A stretch of 22,150 nucleotides of DNA from CAZWHE01 sp964633825 (GCA_964633825.1 CAZWHE010000058.1:1-22150), one strand, 5' to 3'; counted from the first letter of the stretch, positions 1-6,778 are shown. The notes: a model not told the origin generated them from the letters alone. Numbers and translations are program-made.

Positions 1-61
1 GCGGGGGTGATGCCGTTTTGAGGGGTTTATCGAATCGGATCAGGGCATGAACGGCGATGTT

Positions 62-158
62 GAGGGATGAGGCTCTTTGCGGTGAGACGATGTGAAACTG
101 GTCAGGCCCTGACGGGAGCAGCCATAAGCATTCGGTTCTCAGGTGTAGAGGGTCACTC
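62..158 (+). ncRNA. ffs: Small signal recognition particle RNA (4.5S type)
   Basis: The conserved domain IV of bacterial SRP RNA is readable: GGTCAGG (100-106), a CCC/GGG stem (107-109 with 114-116), then AGCAGCC (117-123), the same order as in E. coli 4.5S RNA. The outer helix is supported by 10 consecutive pairs, counting G-U, between 71-80 and 145-154, plus TGAG (83-86) with CTCA (138-141). The apical tetraloop is TGAC (110-113), which fits the URRC class rather than the commoner GGAA/GNRA class. The RNA scaffolds Ffh and FtsY for co-translational membrane targeting. The exact 5' and 3' ends are inferred from the helix and may be off by several bases. Lying next to dnaX is a common position for this gene. 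Confidence 0.88.
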
Positions 159-163
159 GGACT

Positions 164-226
164 GAGTCGACCGTTCTTGTTCCACCGTTTCATGAACCAC
201 GAGGAACGGCGCACGGCTCTTTTTTT
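164..226 (+). terminator. Intrinsic terminator after the SRP RNA
   Basis: GAGTCG (164-169) pairs with CGGCTC (214-219), one pair being G-U, and CCGTTC (171-176) pairs with GAACGG (204-209). The two helices are separated by a small asymmetric internal loop (A170 opposite 210-213). The stem is followed at once by seven T residues (220-226), giving the classic rho-independent layout. It ends only 26 bases before the dnaX start codon, so dnaX is either reached by read-through or uses a promoter inside or upstream of the SRP RNA gene. Confidence 0.75.
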
Positions 227-252
227 CTGAACCACAGATCCGGGAAGTTTCT

Positions 253-1935
253 ATGTCCTATTTGGTTCTGGCTCGAAAATACCGTCCCGAAACATTCCGA
301 GATGTCGTGGGACAGGAGCCGACTTCCAAGACTCTCTGCAACTCCATCATCAAGGGGCGTATTGCCCATGCCTTTCTTTTCGCCGGGCCGAGGGGAGTGG
401 GTAAAACTTCCATGGCGCGCATTCTTTCCAAGGCCCTGAACTGCTCTGAAGGGCCGACGCCCGAACCCTGCCTCGAGTGCGAGCATTGCCGGGCCATTGC
501 TTCCGGTAATGCCATGGACGTGGTCGAGATCGATGCGGCGTCGAACAGGGGCATCGATAATATCCGATCCCTGCGCGAAAACGTCCGGTATGCACCGGCC
601 GGGAGTCGTTTCAAGATCTACATCATCGATGAAGTCCACATGCTGACCGTGGAGAGCTTCAACGCGCTCCTTAAAACACTCGAAGAACCGCCCGACCACG
701 TCAAATTCATCTTTGCAACCACAGAGCCGCAGAAGCTGCCCGAAACGGTCCGTTCCCGCTGCCAGTGTTACGAGTTCAGAAGGATCTCCACGGACGACAT
801 CGCCGCCAGGCTGGAATTCATCATGAAGAACGAGGGGCTCGAATACGATCCCGGAGTCCTCCGCCGAATCGCCGCCGGTTCGCGGGGCGGCATGCGCGAT
901 GCCCAGTCGCTCCTGGATCAGATCATCGCTTTCAGCAGCGGCGGGGCGACTTTTGAAAGCCTGAACGAACTGACCGGAAGCCTCTCTCCGGAGTCCGTTG
1001 ACGACCTCGTAGATGCCGTCGTGGGCGAAAAGGTTTCATCCGTTCTCGATCTGATCGACCGTTTTTTCAGCGGCGGCACGAGGGCGGCCGATATTCTAAG
1101 GGAACTGATTGATCACTTCAGACTCCTCATGATTCATCTCGCCGGTGCGAAATCGGTCGACATCGGCTCAACGGGCGGTGACGAGAAGCGTTTCAAAAAA
1201 CAGGCTGAAGAAACAAGTCTCGAAAAAGTGTTGATATGCCTTCAGATCGCCATGCGAACATTGCGGCAAAGCAGGTGGTTCGACGAGGAGCGTGTTCTCG
1301 TCGAGCTCGCGCTTGTCAAGATGGCACGCCTCTCTTCCACAATTGATATCGGGGAAGCGATATCTCTGCTTCGGGATTCAGGAAACCCGGGCCCTGGAGC
1401 GGGACCGGTTTCTGCGATTCGTCCACGGCCCGGGAAGGCTCCGGTCCGGGGCGGTCCGGCTGGCGCCGGCACTCCGCCTGAGAATTCCCCCCCTTCTGAT
1501 CCGTCTTCGGCGGACCGGGATGGAGAATCCCAAAAAAAAACGGGAAGCGGAGGGCAGAGCGCTTCTTCGCGATCCTATCCCTCTTTCCCATCGAATCTCC
1601 CCCCCGAAAGGGGCAAGGAATTGAAAACTCTTTATTCCATTGTTTTAAGCGAGGTGGAAAAAAGGTCAAAGACCACGGCGATGAGCCTCAGGGGATTCCA
1701 ACCGCTGCGTCTGGAAGATGACGTGCTTTATCTGAAGGATACTTTTGGCGAAGGAAAGAGGCTTCTCGGGCCCGATGATGCGGAGGTCTCCCGGGTCATG
1801 GGAGAATCGTCTCATCGCGTACTGGGCCGTTTCCTTCGATTCAAGGTCGAGGCTTTGAAGAAAGACGCGAGGGATACGGGCGTACCTTCCGTTGTCGAAA
1901 AGACTAAAAATATGTTTGAAGGCGATATCGTATAG
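253..1935 (+). CDS. dnaX: DNA polymerase III subunit gamma/tau
   Basis: This is the clamp-loader ATPase that loads the beta sliding clamp and, as tau, holds the replisome together. Visible features in the 560-residue product are the N-terminal signature around residues 3-21, Walker A GPRGVGKT (45-52), four zinc-binding cysteines (C64, C73, C76, C79), Walker B with DEVH (126-129) and the SRC motif (168-170). A low-complexity Pro/Gly/Ser linker (about 385-455) leads to a C-terminal tau-specific domain. The ATG at 253 gives the normal N-terminus; upstream there is only a weak GGGAAG ribosome site. The linker contains a run of nine A (1532-1540), a possible slippage site for a short gamma form. 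ebfC and recR follow, the usual dnaX-ebfC-recR order. Confidence 0.97.
   Translation: MSYLVLARKYRPETFRDVVGQEPTSKTLCNSIIKGRIAHAFLFAGPRGVGKTSMARILSKALNCSEGPTPEPCLECEHCRAIASGNAMDVVEIDAASNRGIDNIRSLRENVRYAPAGSRFKIYIIDEVHMLTVESFNALLKTLEEPPDHVKFIFATTEPQKLPETVRSRCQCYEFRRISTDDIAARLEFIMKNEGLEYDPGVLRRIAAGSRGGMRDAQSLLDQIIAFSSGGATFESLNELTGSLSPESVDDLVDAVVGEKVSSVLDLIDRFFSGGTRAADILRELIDHFRLLMIHLAGAKSVDIGSTGGDEKRFKKQAEETSLEKVLICLQIAMRTLRQSRWFDEERVLVELALVKMARLSSTIDIGEAISLLRDSGNPGPGAGPVSAIRPRPGKAPVRGGPAGAGTPPENSPPSDPSSADRDGESQKKTGSGGQSASSRSYPSFPSNLPPERGKELKTLYSIVLSEVEKRSKTTAMSLRGFQPLRLEDDVLYLKDTFGEGKRLLGPDDAEVSRVMGESSHRVLGRFLRFKVEALKKDARDTGVPSVVEKTKNMFEGDIV
1532..1540 (+). other. A9 run in dnaX, candidate transcriptional slippage site
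   Basis: Nine consecutive A residues cover codons 427-430 of dnaX, in the linker between the clamp-loader ATPase part and the tau-specific domain. Losing one A in the transcript would move translation to a frame ending at TGA 1622-1624. Gaining one A would give a frame running about 50 codons before a stop. Either event would yield a product of roughly 455-480 residues keeping the ATPase domains. Thermus thermophilus dnaX is known to make gamma by RNA polymerase slippage on a nine-A run. Whether it happens here is inference. Confidence 0.45.
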
Positions 1936-1951
1936 CATGAGAGGAGCGGTC

Positions 1952-2272
1952 ATGGCCGGCCTTGGAGATTTCTCGAACCTTTTAAAGCAAGCACAGAAAA
2001 TGCAGAAAGAAATGGGACGCCTGCAAACCGAACTCCGGGAAAGAGTTGTCGAAGGCTCCGCCGGCGGAGGAATGGTCAAGGTTCACGTGAACGGCGCCCA
2101 GGAGCTTCTCTCAATCAAGATCGATCCCAAAGTCGTAGATCCCGATGACGTGGAGATGCTGGAGGATCTTGTCTCTGCTGCTGTCAAGAATGGATTGAAA
2201 ACCGCTAAAGAAATGGCCGACAAGGAGATGGCCAAGATGACGGGAGGTATCAACCTTCCCGGGTTCTTCTGA
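1952..2272 (+). CDS. ebfC: Nucleoid-associated protein, YbaB/EbfC family
   Basis: This is a small dimeric DNA-binding protein of the YbaB/EbfC family. The 106-residue product starts MAGLGDFSNLLKQAQKMQ, the typical amphipathic helix with repeated Lys/Gln, and has the family's GSAGGGMVKV glycine-rich turn followed by a beta strand. The C-terminus is a Lys/Met-rich helix ending in a short proline/glycine tail. The ATG at 1952 is chosen because GAGGAG (1941-1946) lies five bases upstream; an in-frame ATG at 1937 would add five residues without such a site. It begins 16 bases after the dnaX stop, so the two are very likely co-transcribed, as in most bacteria. Confidence 0.93.
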   Translation: MAGLGDFSNLLKQAQKMQKEMGRLQTELRERVVEGSAGGGMVKVHVNGAQELLSIKIDPKVVDPDDVEMLEDLVSAAVKNGLKTAKEMADKEMAKMTGGINLPGFF

Positions 2273-2335
2273 CCCCGCCATTTTCTGGAATCGTTGATAA
2301 ACGATACGATTCTGGCAATTCAATTAGGATATAAT

Positions 2336-2507
2336 ATGCAACGCCGAAGCTACGAGCGGCGTTGCATGTGGAGATTCGGGCCGACGGTTTCGGCCTTCGG
2401 GCCGGCTGGTTTCGGCCTCCGGGCCGGCTGGTTTCGGCCTCCGGGCCGGCGGTTGCCCGCCGCAGCTCAATCTCCACTGAATCAGCCGGGTATGTAAATC
2501 CCCCGGC
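2336..2507 (+). ncRNA. Structured non-coding element with stacked hairpins between ebfC and recR
   Basis: Four layers of structure are visible. An 11-bp perfect hairpin pairs 2336-2346 with 2357-2367 around a 10-base loop. Directly abutting it, a 9-bp helix pairs 2368-2376 with 2469-2477. Inside that helix are three successive 5-bp hairpins, CGGCC/GGCCG, closed by TTCG, TCCG and TCCG loops (2391-2404, 2413-2426, 2435-2448). After it, GCCGGG (2485-2490) pairs with CCCGGC (2502-2507). A perfect -10-like TATAAT (2330-2335) lies just upstream but no good -35 accompanies it. The element could be a cis-regulatory leader of recR, a small RNA, or a short palindromic repeat element. No known family is recognised, so the RNA assignment is tentative. 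Confidence 0.45.
2386..2451 (+). repeat. Three tandem 22-bp G+C-rich repeats
   Basis: A 22-base unit beginning GGTTTCGGCC repeats at 2386, 2408 and 2430. The only differences are T or C in the hairpin loop and the last base of the third copy. The period is not a multiple of three, so the repeat is not shaped by a peptide. Each unit carries one UNCG-type tetraloop hairpin, so the array is also part of the larger structured element described at 2336-2507. Confidence 0.85.
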
Positions 2508-2570
2508 CCGCTCGCTGTCTTCTCGTTGCGAAACTGATGAAACATCCGGAGTTTTTATAAGGTTTGGGTC

Positions 2571-3167
2571 ATGGTGTTTCCTGAGGTTTTGAACAGGTTA
2601 ATCGAAGAGCTGAAAAAACTGCCCGGAATCGGTTCCAGGACAGCCGAGAGACTGGCTCTGGCCATTTCGAAATACCCGGTTCAAGAGGCGCTTCAGCTTT
2701 CCCATGCCGTCAGGGATGTGGTGGAGAGGTTGAAATGCTGTTCCGTCTGTTTCAACAGCTCTGAGAAAGATCCCTGTCCGATCTGTTCCGACGCGAGCCG
2801 GGACAAGGAAAAGATCCTGGTTGTCGAAGGGCCCGGTGATCTGAATGCGTTCGAAAACGCCGGGTGGCGCGGCCGCTATCACGTTCTTCAGGGATTGCTC
2901 GACCCCGTGGAAGGGGTCCGGCCCGAAGACCTCACCGTCAGAGCGCTCGCAGAAAGGGTGAAGACAGAAAAGGCCAAGGAGGTCATCATAGCCACAAGTC
3001 CTGATTTCGAAGGAGACGGCACGGCGCTTGTTATCGCCCGCGAAATGAAAGGGTCGGGCGTAACAGTCTCCCGTATTGCACGCGGCATTCCGACTGGAAG
3101 CAGCATCGAATATGCGAACCGTACGATTTTAAGCGATGCCCTCGAAGGGAGGAGCACGCTCTCCTGA
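2571..3167 (+). CDS. recR: Recombination mediator protein RecR
   Basis: RecR works with RecO to load RecA on gapped single-stranded DNA. The 198-residue length is normal for the family. Domains in order are a helix-hairpin-helix around LPGIGSRTAERLA (17-29), a zinc finger with C57, C60, C69 and C72, a Toprim domain starting near KILVVEGPGDL (81-91) with the conserved E86, and a conserved C-terminal GIPTGSSIEYA segment (about 173-183). The ATG at 2571 gives the expected start, with an AAGG ribosome site about eight bases upstream. It is separated from ebfC by 298 bases that hold the structured repeat element, an unusually wide gap for this gene pair. Confidence 0.96.
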   Translation: MVFPEVLNRLIEELKKLPGIGSRTAERLALAISKYPVQEALQLSHAVRDVVERLKCCSVCFNSSEKDPCPICSDASRDKEKILVVEGPGDLNAFENAGWRGRYHVLQGLLDPVEGVRPEDLTVRALAERVKTEKAKEVIIATSPDFEGDGTALVIAREMKGSGVTVSRIARGIPTGSSIEYANRTILSDALEGRSTLS

Positions 3168-3185
3168 TGGCTGACCGGTATTAAT

Positions 3186-4613
3186 ATGAAACTGGAACAG
3201 AGATTGGAGCCGAGACAAGAGCTTCGGCTCACAATGTCGCCGCAACTGATTCAAAGGATCGAGATCCTCCAGCTCTCCTCGCTCGATCTCAAGGAGATGA
3301 TCCAGAAAGAGCTGATCGAGAATGAGGTGATCGAGATCGAAGAACCCGTTGAGGAAAAAAGTCTCGACAAGAAAGAGGAGAAGGATCTTCCCGATGAAGA
3401 AGCCGGGTTCAACGAGGAGATGGAGAGATATTCGGCATTAGCCGAAGCAAACGAAAAAGGCGGAATCCGGGAGGGCCGGCGGCGCACCCGCGGTGAGGCG
3501 GACCCAAAGATGGAGGCGATGCAAAACACCGCCTCCCGGCCCATCACGCTGCAGGATCATCTCAAGAACCAGCTTGATCTGACCGATGCGATTCCCCGGA
3601 ACACCAAGCTCGCCGAGGAAATTATTTACAACATCGATGCCAGGGGTTACCTCCTTTATCCTCTCGAAGAGATTCGGCTCTCGCTCGATGATGAGTTTTC
3701 AGTGGAGCAAATGGAAGAGGCCCTGGCTCTCGTACAGTCGCTCGAGCCGAAGGGTGTGGGGGCGCGATCTCTCCAGGAATGTCTCATTTTGCAGCTCGAC
3801 AAATCCCACAAGAACTACAAGCTGGTAAAAAAACTCATCGAGAATCATATAGAGGATATCTCCAAGAACAGGCTTCCTAAAGCAGCCCGAGAGCTGGGGA
3901 AACCGCTCAACCTGATTCAGGAAGCGATCAGCGATATTGCCCACCTCGATCCGATCCCGGGGCGCAGCTACCGCAGTGAAGATGTTCCCTATGTCTATCC
4001 CGATGTTGTCGTCATGCTTGTGGGCGGTCAATACGAGATACGCTTCGAAGACGGCTACTACCCGAGGTTGGCCGTTAACAGGGCATTTATCGAAATGTGC
4101 CGCAACAAGAGTCTTGATCCGAAGCTTCGCAAGCATGTTCGGGAAAAGATCGAGTCGGCAAAATGGCTCATCGAGTCGATCGAACAGAGAAAAAGCACGC
4201 TGCGGCGGGTCGTGACCGAGATCGTCGAATATCAGGAGGAATTTCTCGATCACGGTCCCAAGATGCTCAAACCACTTAAAATGCAGGACATTGCCGACAA
4301 GATCGGCATTCATGTCTCCACGGTCAGCCGGGCTATTTCGGACAAGTACATTCAGACTCATCGGGGAATATTCCCTCTCAAGTTTTTCTTTACCGGCGGC
4401 ACACGTTCCACGGACGGAACGGTCGAATCGAGGTTGAGCGTCAAACAAAAGGTCAGAGAGATCATAGACACAGAAGATAAAGCACATCCGCTTTCCGATC
4501 AGGATATCGTGGACATTCTCAGAAAGAGCGGCATGCGCATTGCCCGGAGAACGGTAACGAAATATCGAAAAGCGATGAATATTCCTTCTTCCAGGGAGAG
4601 GCGCGTTTATTGA
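3186..4613 (+). CDS. rpoN: RNA polymerase sigma-54 factor
   Basis: Sigma-54 directs RNA polymerase to -24/-12 promoters and needs AAA+ enhancer-binding activators. The 475-residue product has the Gln/Leu-rich activator-contact region I (about 1-50, with LTMSPQLIQRIEILQL), an acidic region II (about 50-110), the core-binding part, a helix-turn-helix around 366-391 (MQDIADKIGIHVSTVSRAIS), and the diagnostic RpoN box ARRTVTKYR (453-461). The ATG at 3186 gives a standard N-terminus, yet no clear Shine-Dalgarno sequence precedes it. It lies 18 bases after recR, and its stop overlaps the TTG start of truA, so coupled translation is likely. It heads the rpoN-truA-hpf-ptsN-HPr regulatory cluster. Confidence 0.97.
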   Translation: MKLEQRLEPRQELRLTMSPQLIQRIEILQLSSLDLKEMIQKELIENEVIEIEEPVEEKSLDKKEEKDLPDEEAGFNEEMERYSALAEANEKGGIREGRRRTRGEADPKMEAMQNTASRPITLQDHLKNQLDLTDAIPRNTKLAEEIIYNIDARGYLLYPLEEIRLSLDDEFSVEQMEEALALVQSLEPKGVGARSLQECLILQLDKSHKNYKLVKKLIENHIEDISKNRLPKAARELGKPLNLIQEAISDIAHLDPIPGRSYRSEDVPYVYPDVVVMLVGGQYEIRFEDGYYPRLAVNRAFIEMCRNKSLDPKLRKHVREKIESAKWLIESIEQRKSTLRRVVTEIVEYQEEFLDHGPKMLKPLKMQDIADKIGIHVSTVSRAISDKYIQTHRGIFPLKFFFTGGTRSTDGTVESRLSVKQKVREIIDTEDKAHPLSDQDIVDILRKSGMRIARRTVTKYRKAMNIPSSRERRVY

Positions 4614-5443
4614 AGTCCCCGCGCAATCGACGTGCTGATCGCAATCGACGTGCTGATCGAAACCGGCGTGCTGATCGAAACCGGCGTTGGAAAATCATCC
4701 TGGCTTATAACGGCACGCAATTTAAAGGATGGGAAAAGCAAGCCCAGGGTGAAAGAACCGTCCAGGAAGAGCTCGAAAAAGCAATCGAGAATCTGATAGG
4801 CGAAAGGCTGCCCGTTGTCGGCGCCGGACGCACGGATTCCGGCGTCCACGCATTGGGCCAGGTCGCAGCAGCCGATTTCCCGGACAAATGGGAAGGAAAA
4901 ACCCTGCTCAAAGGGCTCAATGCACTGACACCTCGAGATATGCGTATTCTTGAAATCGATGAAGTCGATACAGGATTTCATCCCCGGTTTTCGGCTTTGT
5001 CCAAGACCTATTTTTATCAGCTGATCGGAGGAGAAAACGAAGATCCCTTCCGGAACCGGTTCACACACCGACTCAGCTCACTGCCGGATCTCGGACTGAT
5101 GCGTGAAGCGGCGGACCGGCTCGAAGGGAAGAAGGATTTTTCCGCTCTCATGGCTTCCGGGTCGTCGGTGAAGAGCACGGTCCGGACCGTATCGGCGATT
5201 CGCATCAGAAGAGGAAGAAAGTGGATGCGCGTCTTCTTTACTGCCGACGGTTTCCTTTATAAAATGATCCGCAACATGATTTCTCTCATGGTGGCCGTCG
5301 CATCCGGATCAATATCGCTGCGGGATGCGGAGAAGATCATCGGTTCCGGTCAAAGGTCCCTGGCGCCGCCAACATTTCCGGCGAAGGGGCTTTTTCTGTG
5401 GAAAGTCAATTACGGAAGGCTCGACCGTGTTTCCCATCCCTGA
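4610..5443 (+). CDS. truA: tRNA pseudouridine(38-40) synthase TruA
   Basis: TruA converts uridines 38-40 of the tRNA anticodon arm to pseudouridine. The active-site motif GAGRTDSGVH with catalytic Asp (D76) is intact, and YNGTQFKGW (33-41) matches the family's start. The 277-residue product begins at TTG 4610, overlapping the rpoN stop, with AGGGAGAGG (4593-4601) eight bases upstream; no in-frame ATG or GTG occurs before the conserved core. Unusually, about 26 extra residues precede the core, built of NRRADR repeats encoded by an 18-bp tandem repeat. This gives a strongly basic N-terminal tail not typical of TruA. Insertion of truA between rpoN and hpf is also less common. Confidence 0.94.
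   Translation: MKSPRNRRADRNRRADRNRRADRNRRWKIILAYNGTQFKGWEKQAQGERTVQEELEKAIENLIGERLPVVGAGRTDSGVHALGQVAAADFPDKWEGKTLLKGLNALTPRDMRILEIDEVDTGFHPRFSALSKTYFYQLIGGENEDPFRNRFTHRLSSLPDLGLMREAADRLEGKKDFSALMASGSSVKSTVRTVSAIRIRRGRKWMRVFFTADGFLYKMIRNMISLMVAVASGSISLRDAEKIIGSGQRSLAPPTFPAKGLFLWKVNYGRLDRVSHP
4622..4687 (+). repeat. 18-bp tandem repeat inside the 5' end of truA
   Basis: Units start at 4622, 4640 and 4658, with a 12-base partial copy from 4676. Copies 1 and 2 are identical. Copy 3 and the partial copy differ from them only at synonymous or near-synonymous bases (AAT/AAC, CGA/CGG, CGC/CGA). The period is six codons, so copy number can change without breaking the frame. The product is a basic Asn-Arg-Arg-Ala-Asp-Arg hexapeptide repeat. 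Confidence 0.92.
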
Positions 5444-5515
5444 TGAACAACCGGCGATATCGGAACGGGTGGATATATGATTTTGGAAGGGGCTTGCGGG
5501 GTTTGTGCGGAATCG

Positions 5516-5543
5516 TTAAAAAGGGTTGAGATTTGATTATACT
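5516..5543 (+). promoter_or_regulatory. Candidate sigma-70-type promoter for hpf
   Basis: TATACT (5538-5543) is a five-of-six -10 match. TTAAAA (5516-5521) is a weak -35 match, 16 bases away. It would start transcription about 20 bases before the hpf start codon, just ahead of the ribosome site, in the 124-base truA-hpf gap. The evidence is motif matching only. Confidence 0.35.
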
Positions 5544-5567
5544 TCCATAATCCCTTAGGAGGCAGAT

Positions 5568-5930
5568 TTGAATATCAAGATCACGTGCCGTTGCGAGTTC
5601 AAAACCGATGAAGTCAGAGAATACACTCATGAAAAAGTCCGCAAACTCGTCAGATTTTTTGATCATATCACCAAGATTGAAGTCGTACTGAATTCTGAAA
5701 AAGGGAAGTATTCCGCCGAAATTGTCATCTCTGTTTCTCGAGGCGGCCCGCTGGTTGGGGCTGCGATACACGAAGATGTTCATGCCGCGGTCGACCTCAT
5801 GATCGACAAGATGGAGAGGCAGCTTGTTCGTTATAAAGAGAGGCTGAAAAACCGCCGTCAGAGCCGCCGCAACGAGGAAACGGAAGATACAGGCTTGGGG
5901 GGGGATGAAGAGGAAATGGATCTCGATTGA
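5568..5930 (+). CDS. hpf: Ribosome hibernation promoting factor, short form
   Basis: This is an HPF/YfiA family protein that binds the 30S decoding region of idle ribosomes and promotes hibernation. The 120-residue product has the single S30AE fold: an N-terminal strand MNIKITCRCEF, a helix with basic residues, the EVVLNSEKGKYSAEIVISV strands, and the long helix VDLMIDKMERQLVRYKERLKN. A charged Glu/Asp-rich tail follows, and the C-terminal dimerisation domain of long HPF is absent. The TTG at 5568 is preceded by a strong AGGAGG about six bases upstream. Its place between rpoN and ptsN is the classic arrangement in Gram-negative bacteria. Confidence 0.93.
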   Translation: MNIKITCRCEFKTDEVREYTHEKVRKLVRFFDHITKIEVVLNSEKGKYSAEIVISVSRGGPLVGAAIHEDVHAAVDLMIDKMERQLVRYKERLKNRRQSRRNEETEDTGLGGDEEEMDLD

Positions 5931-5936
5931 ACAACT

Positions 5937-5952
5937 TCGGGAAACGTCCCGG
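5937..5952 (+). terminator. Weak hairpin between hpf and ptsN
   Basis: CGGGA (5938-5942) pairs with TCCCG (5947-5951) around a four-base loop, extendable by a G-U pair. The following bases (TCTCTTTATATT) are T-rich but not a clean T run. It may be a partial terminator, or an RNA processing or stability element that sets hpf and ptsN levels apart. No firm assignment is possible. Confidence 0.3.
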
Positions 5953-6006
5953 GTCTCTTTATATTATCGTGTTCCTATGGGTTTAAATACATCTTGAGAG
6001 GATTTC

Positions 6007-6471
6007 ATGAGTTATTTGAATCTCTTCAAGGAAAAAAACATCATTTCCGAGCTCAAAACATCAGACAAGCGGGGCATTATCGAGGAAATGGTGGATTACG
6101 CCATTTCAAAGAGCCTCCTCGCCAAGACCAAGAGAAAAACCGTGATCGAAGCTCTTCTGGAACGAGAAAAAATGGGATCAACCGGTCTGGGAAAGGGGAT
6201 CGCCATCCCTCATGTCAAAATCAAGGGTTTTACCGGTGAATTAGCGTTATTGGGCCGGTCCCGGCCCGGCGTCGATTTCAAATCGATCGATGGCGAACCT
6301 GTCCATATTTTCTTTCTTCTCGTATCCGCTGCAAAAGATGCGGACAAGCACCTCAGCATCCTGCAATGGATCTCGGGGCTTGCCAGGCACCAGGATTTTA
6401 AGAGATTCATTGTTGGTGCGGCAAACGCCAAAGAGATTCTGGGTATACTCAGTGAAATTACCAGTACTTGA
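6007..6471 (+). CDS. ptsN: PTS IIA-like nitrogen regulatory protein
   Basis: This is EIIA-Ntr, the terminal phosphate acceptor of the regulatory nitrogen PTS, which controls targets such as potassium transport rather than importing sugar. The 154-residue product carries the phospho-histidine motif GKGIAIPHVK with H69, and the downstream FFLLVSAAKDADKHLSIL helix-strand region of the fructose/mannitol EIIA fold. The ATG at 6007 follows GAGAGGA about five bases upstream. Its neighbour HPr would pass phosphate to H69. The EI protein (ptsP or ptsI) that would complete the relay is not in the window. Confidence 0.95.
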   Translation: MSYLNLFKEKNIISELKTSDKRGIIEEMVDYAISKSLLAKTKRKTVIEALLEREKMGSTGLGKGIAIPHVKIKGFTGELALLGRSRPGVDFKSIDGEPVHIFFLLVSAAKDADKHLSILQWISGLARHQDFKRFIVGAANAKEILGILSEITST

Positions 6472-6505
6472 ATCATCCCCCCTGGATTGACCGGAGTCTC
6501 AGAAA

Positions 6506-6763
6506 TTGCGTAGGATGGTTGCCATTACCAATAAAGCGGGCCTTCATGCCAGGCCGATCAGCCAGTTTGTAGATATTGCAAGCCGGTTCCAATCGGTTTT
6601 GAATGTCTCCGGTGACGGCAAAACAGTCAACGGCAAGTCCGTGCTCCAGCTCATGTCCCTCGCAACGTGCCGCGAACTCGAATTGCACGCCGATGGTGAG
6701 GATGCGGATGAGATGATCAAAGCGCTTGAAGATCTGATCAAGGCGGAATTTTACGAAGACTAG
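6506..6763 (+). CDS. HPr-family phosphocarrier protein (NPr-like)
   Basis: HPr carries phosphate from EI to EIIA proteins. The 85-residue product has the active-site motif AGLHARP with H14 and the regulatory-serine region NGKSVLQLM with S45, followed by the conserved glycine/acidic C-terminal pattern. TTG 6506 is preferred because GGAG (6493-6496) lies about nine bases upstream and this start keeps the first beta strand. An in-frame ATG at 6515 would shorten that strand and lacks a spaced ribosome site. With ptsN immediately upstream, the likely partner is EIIA-Ntr. Serine 45 is present but no HprK kinase gene is visible here, so seryl regulation cannot be judged. Confidence 0.92.
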   Translation: MRRMVAITNKAGLHARPISQFVDIASRFQSVLNVSGDGKTVNGKSVLQLMSLATCRELELHADGEDADEMIKALEDLIKAEFYED

Positions 6764-6778
6764 GGCCGCCACAGAGCC

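Noticed and set aside
1292..1624. 110-codon + strand frame within dnaX as a separate gene
   Set aside because: It is wholly inside dnaX. Only its last ~30 codons matter, as the possible shifted end of a gamma form.
2313..2328. TGGCA...TTAGG as a sigma-54 promoter before the structured element
   Set aside because: The -24 half is fair but the -12 half lacks TTGC.
2294..2497. 67-codon + strand frame over the ebfC-recR gap
   Set aside because: It spans non-triplet 22-bp repeats and perfect palindromes, so its peptide is a by-product of structured DNA rather than a conserved protein.
3699..4487. 262-codon open frame on the - strand inside rpoN
   Set aside because: It lies fully opposite a certain sigma-54 gene, has no recognisable family pattern, and is explained by codon bias of the real gene.
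5481..5495. Possible sigma-54 promoter TGGAAGGGGCTTGC before hpf
   Set aside because: The distance between the GG and GC elements is one base short of the strict -24/-12 spacing, and the CACG part is absent.
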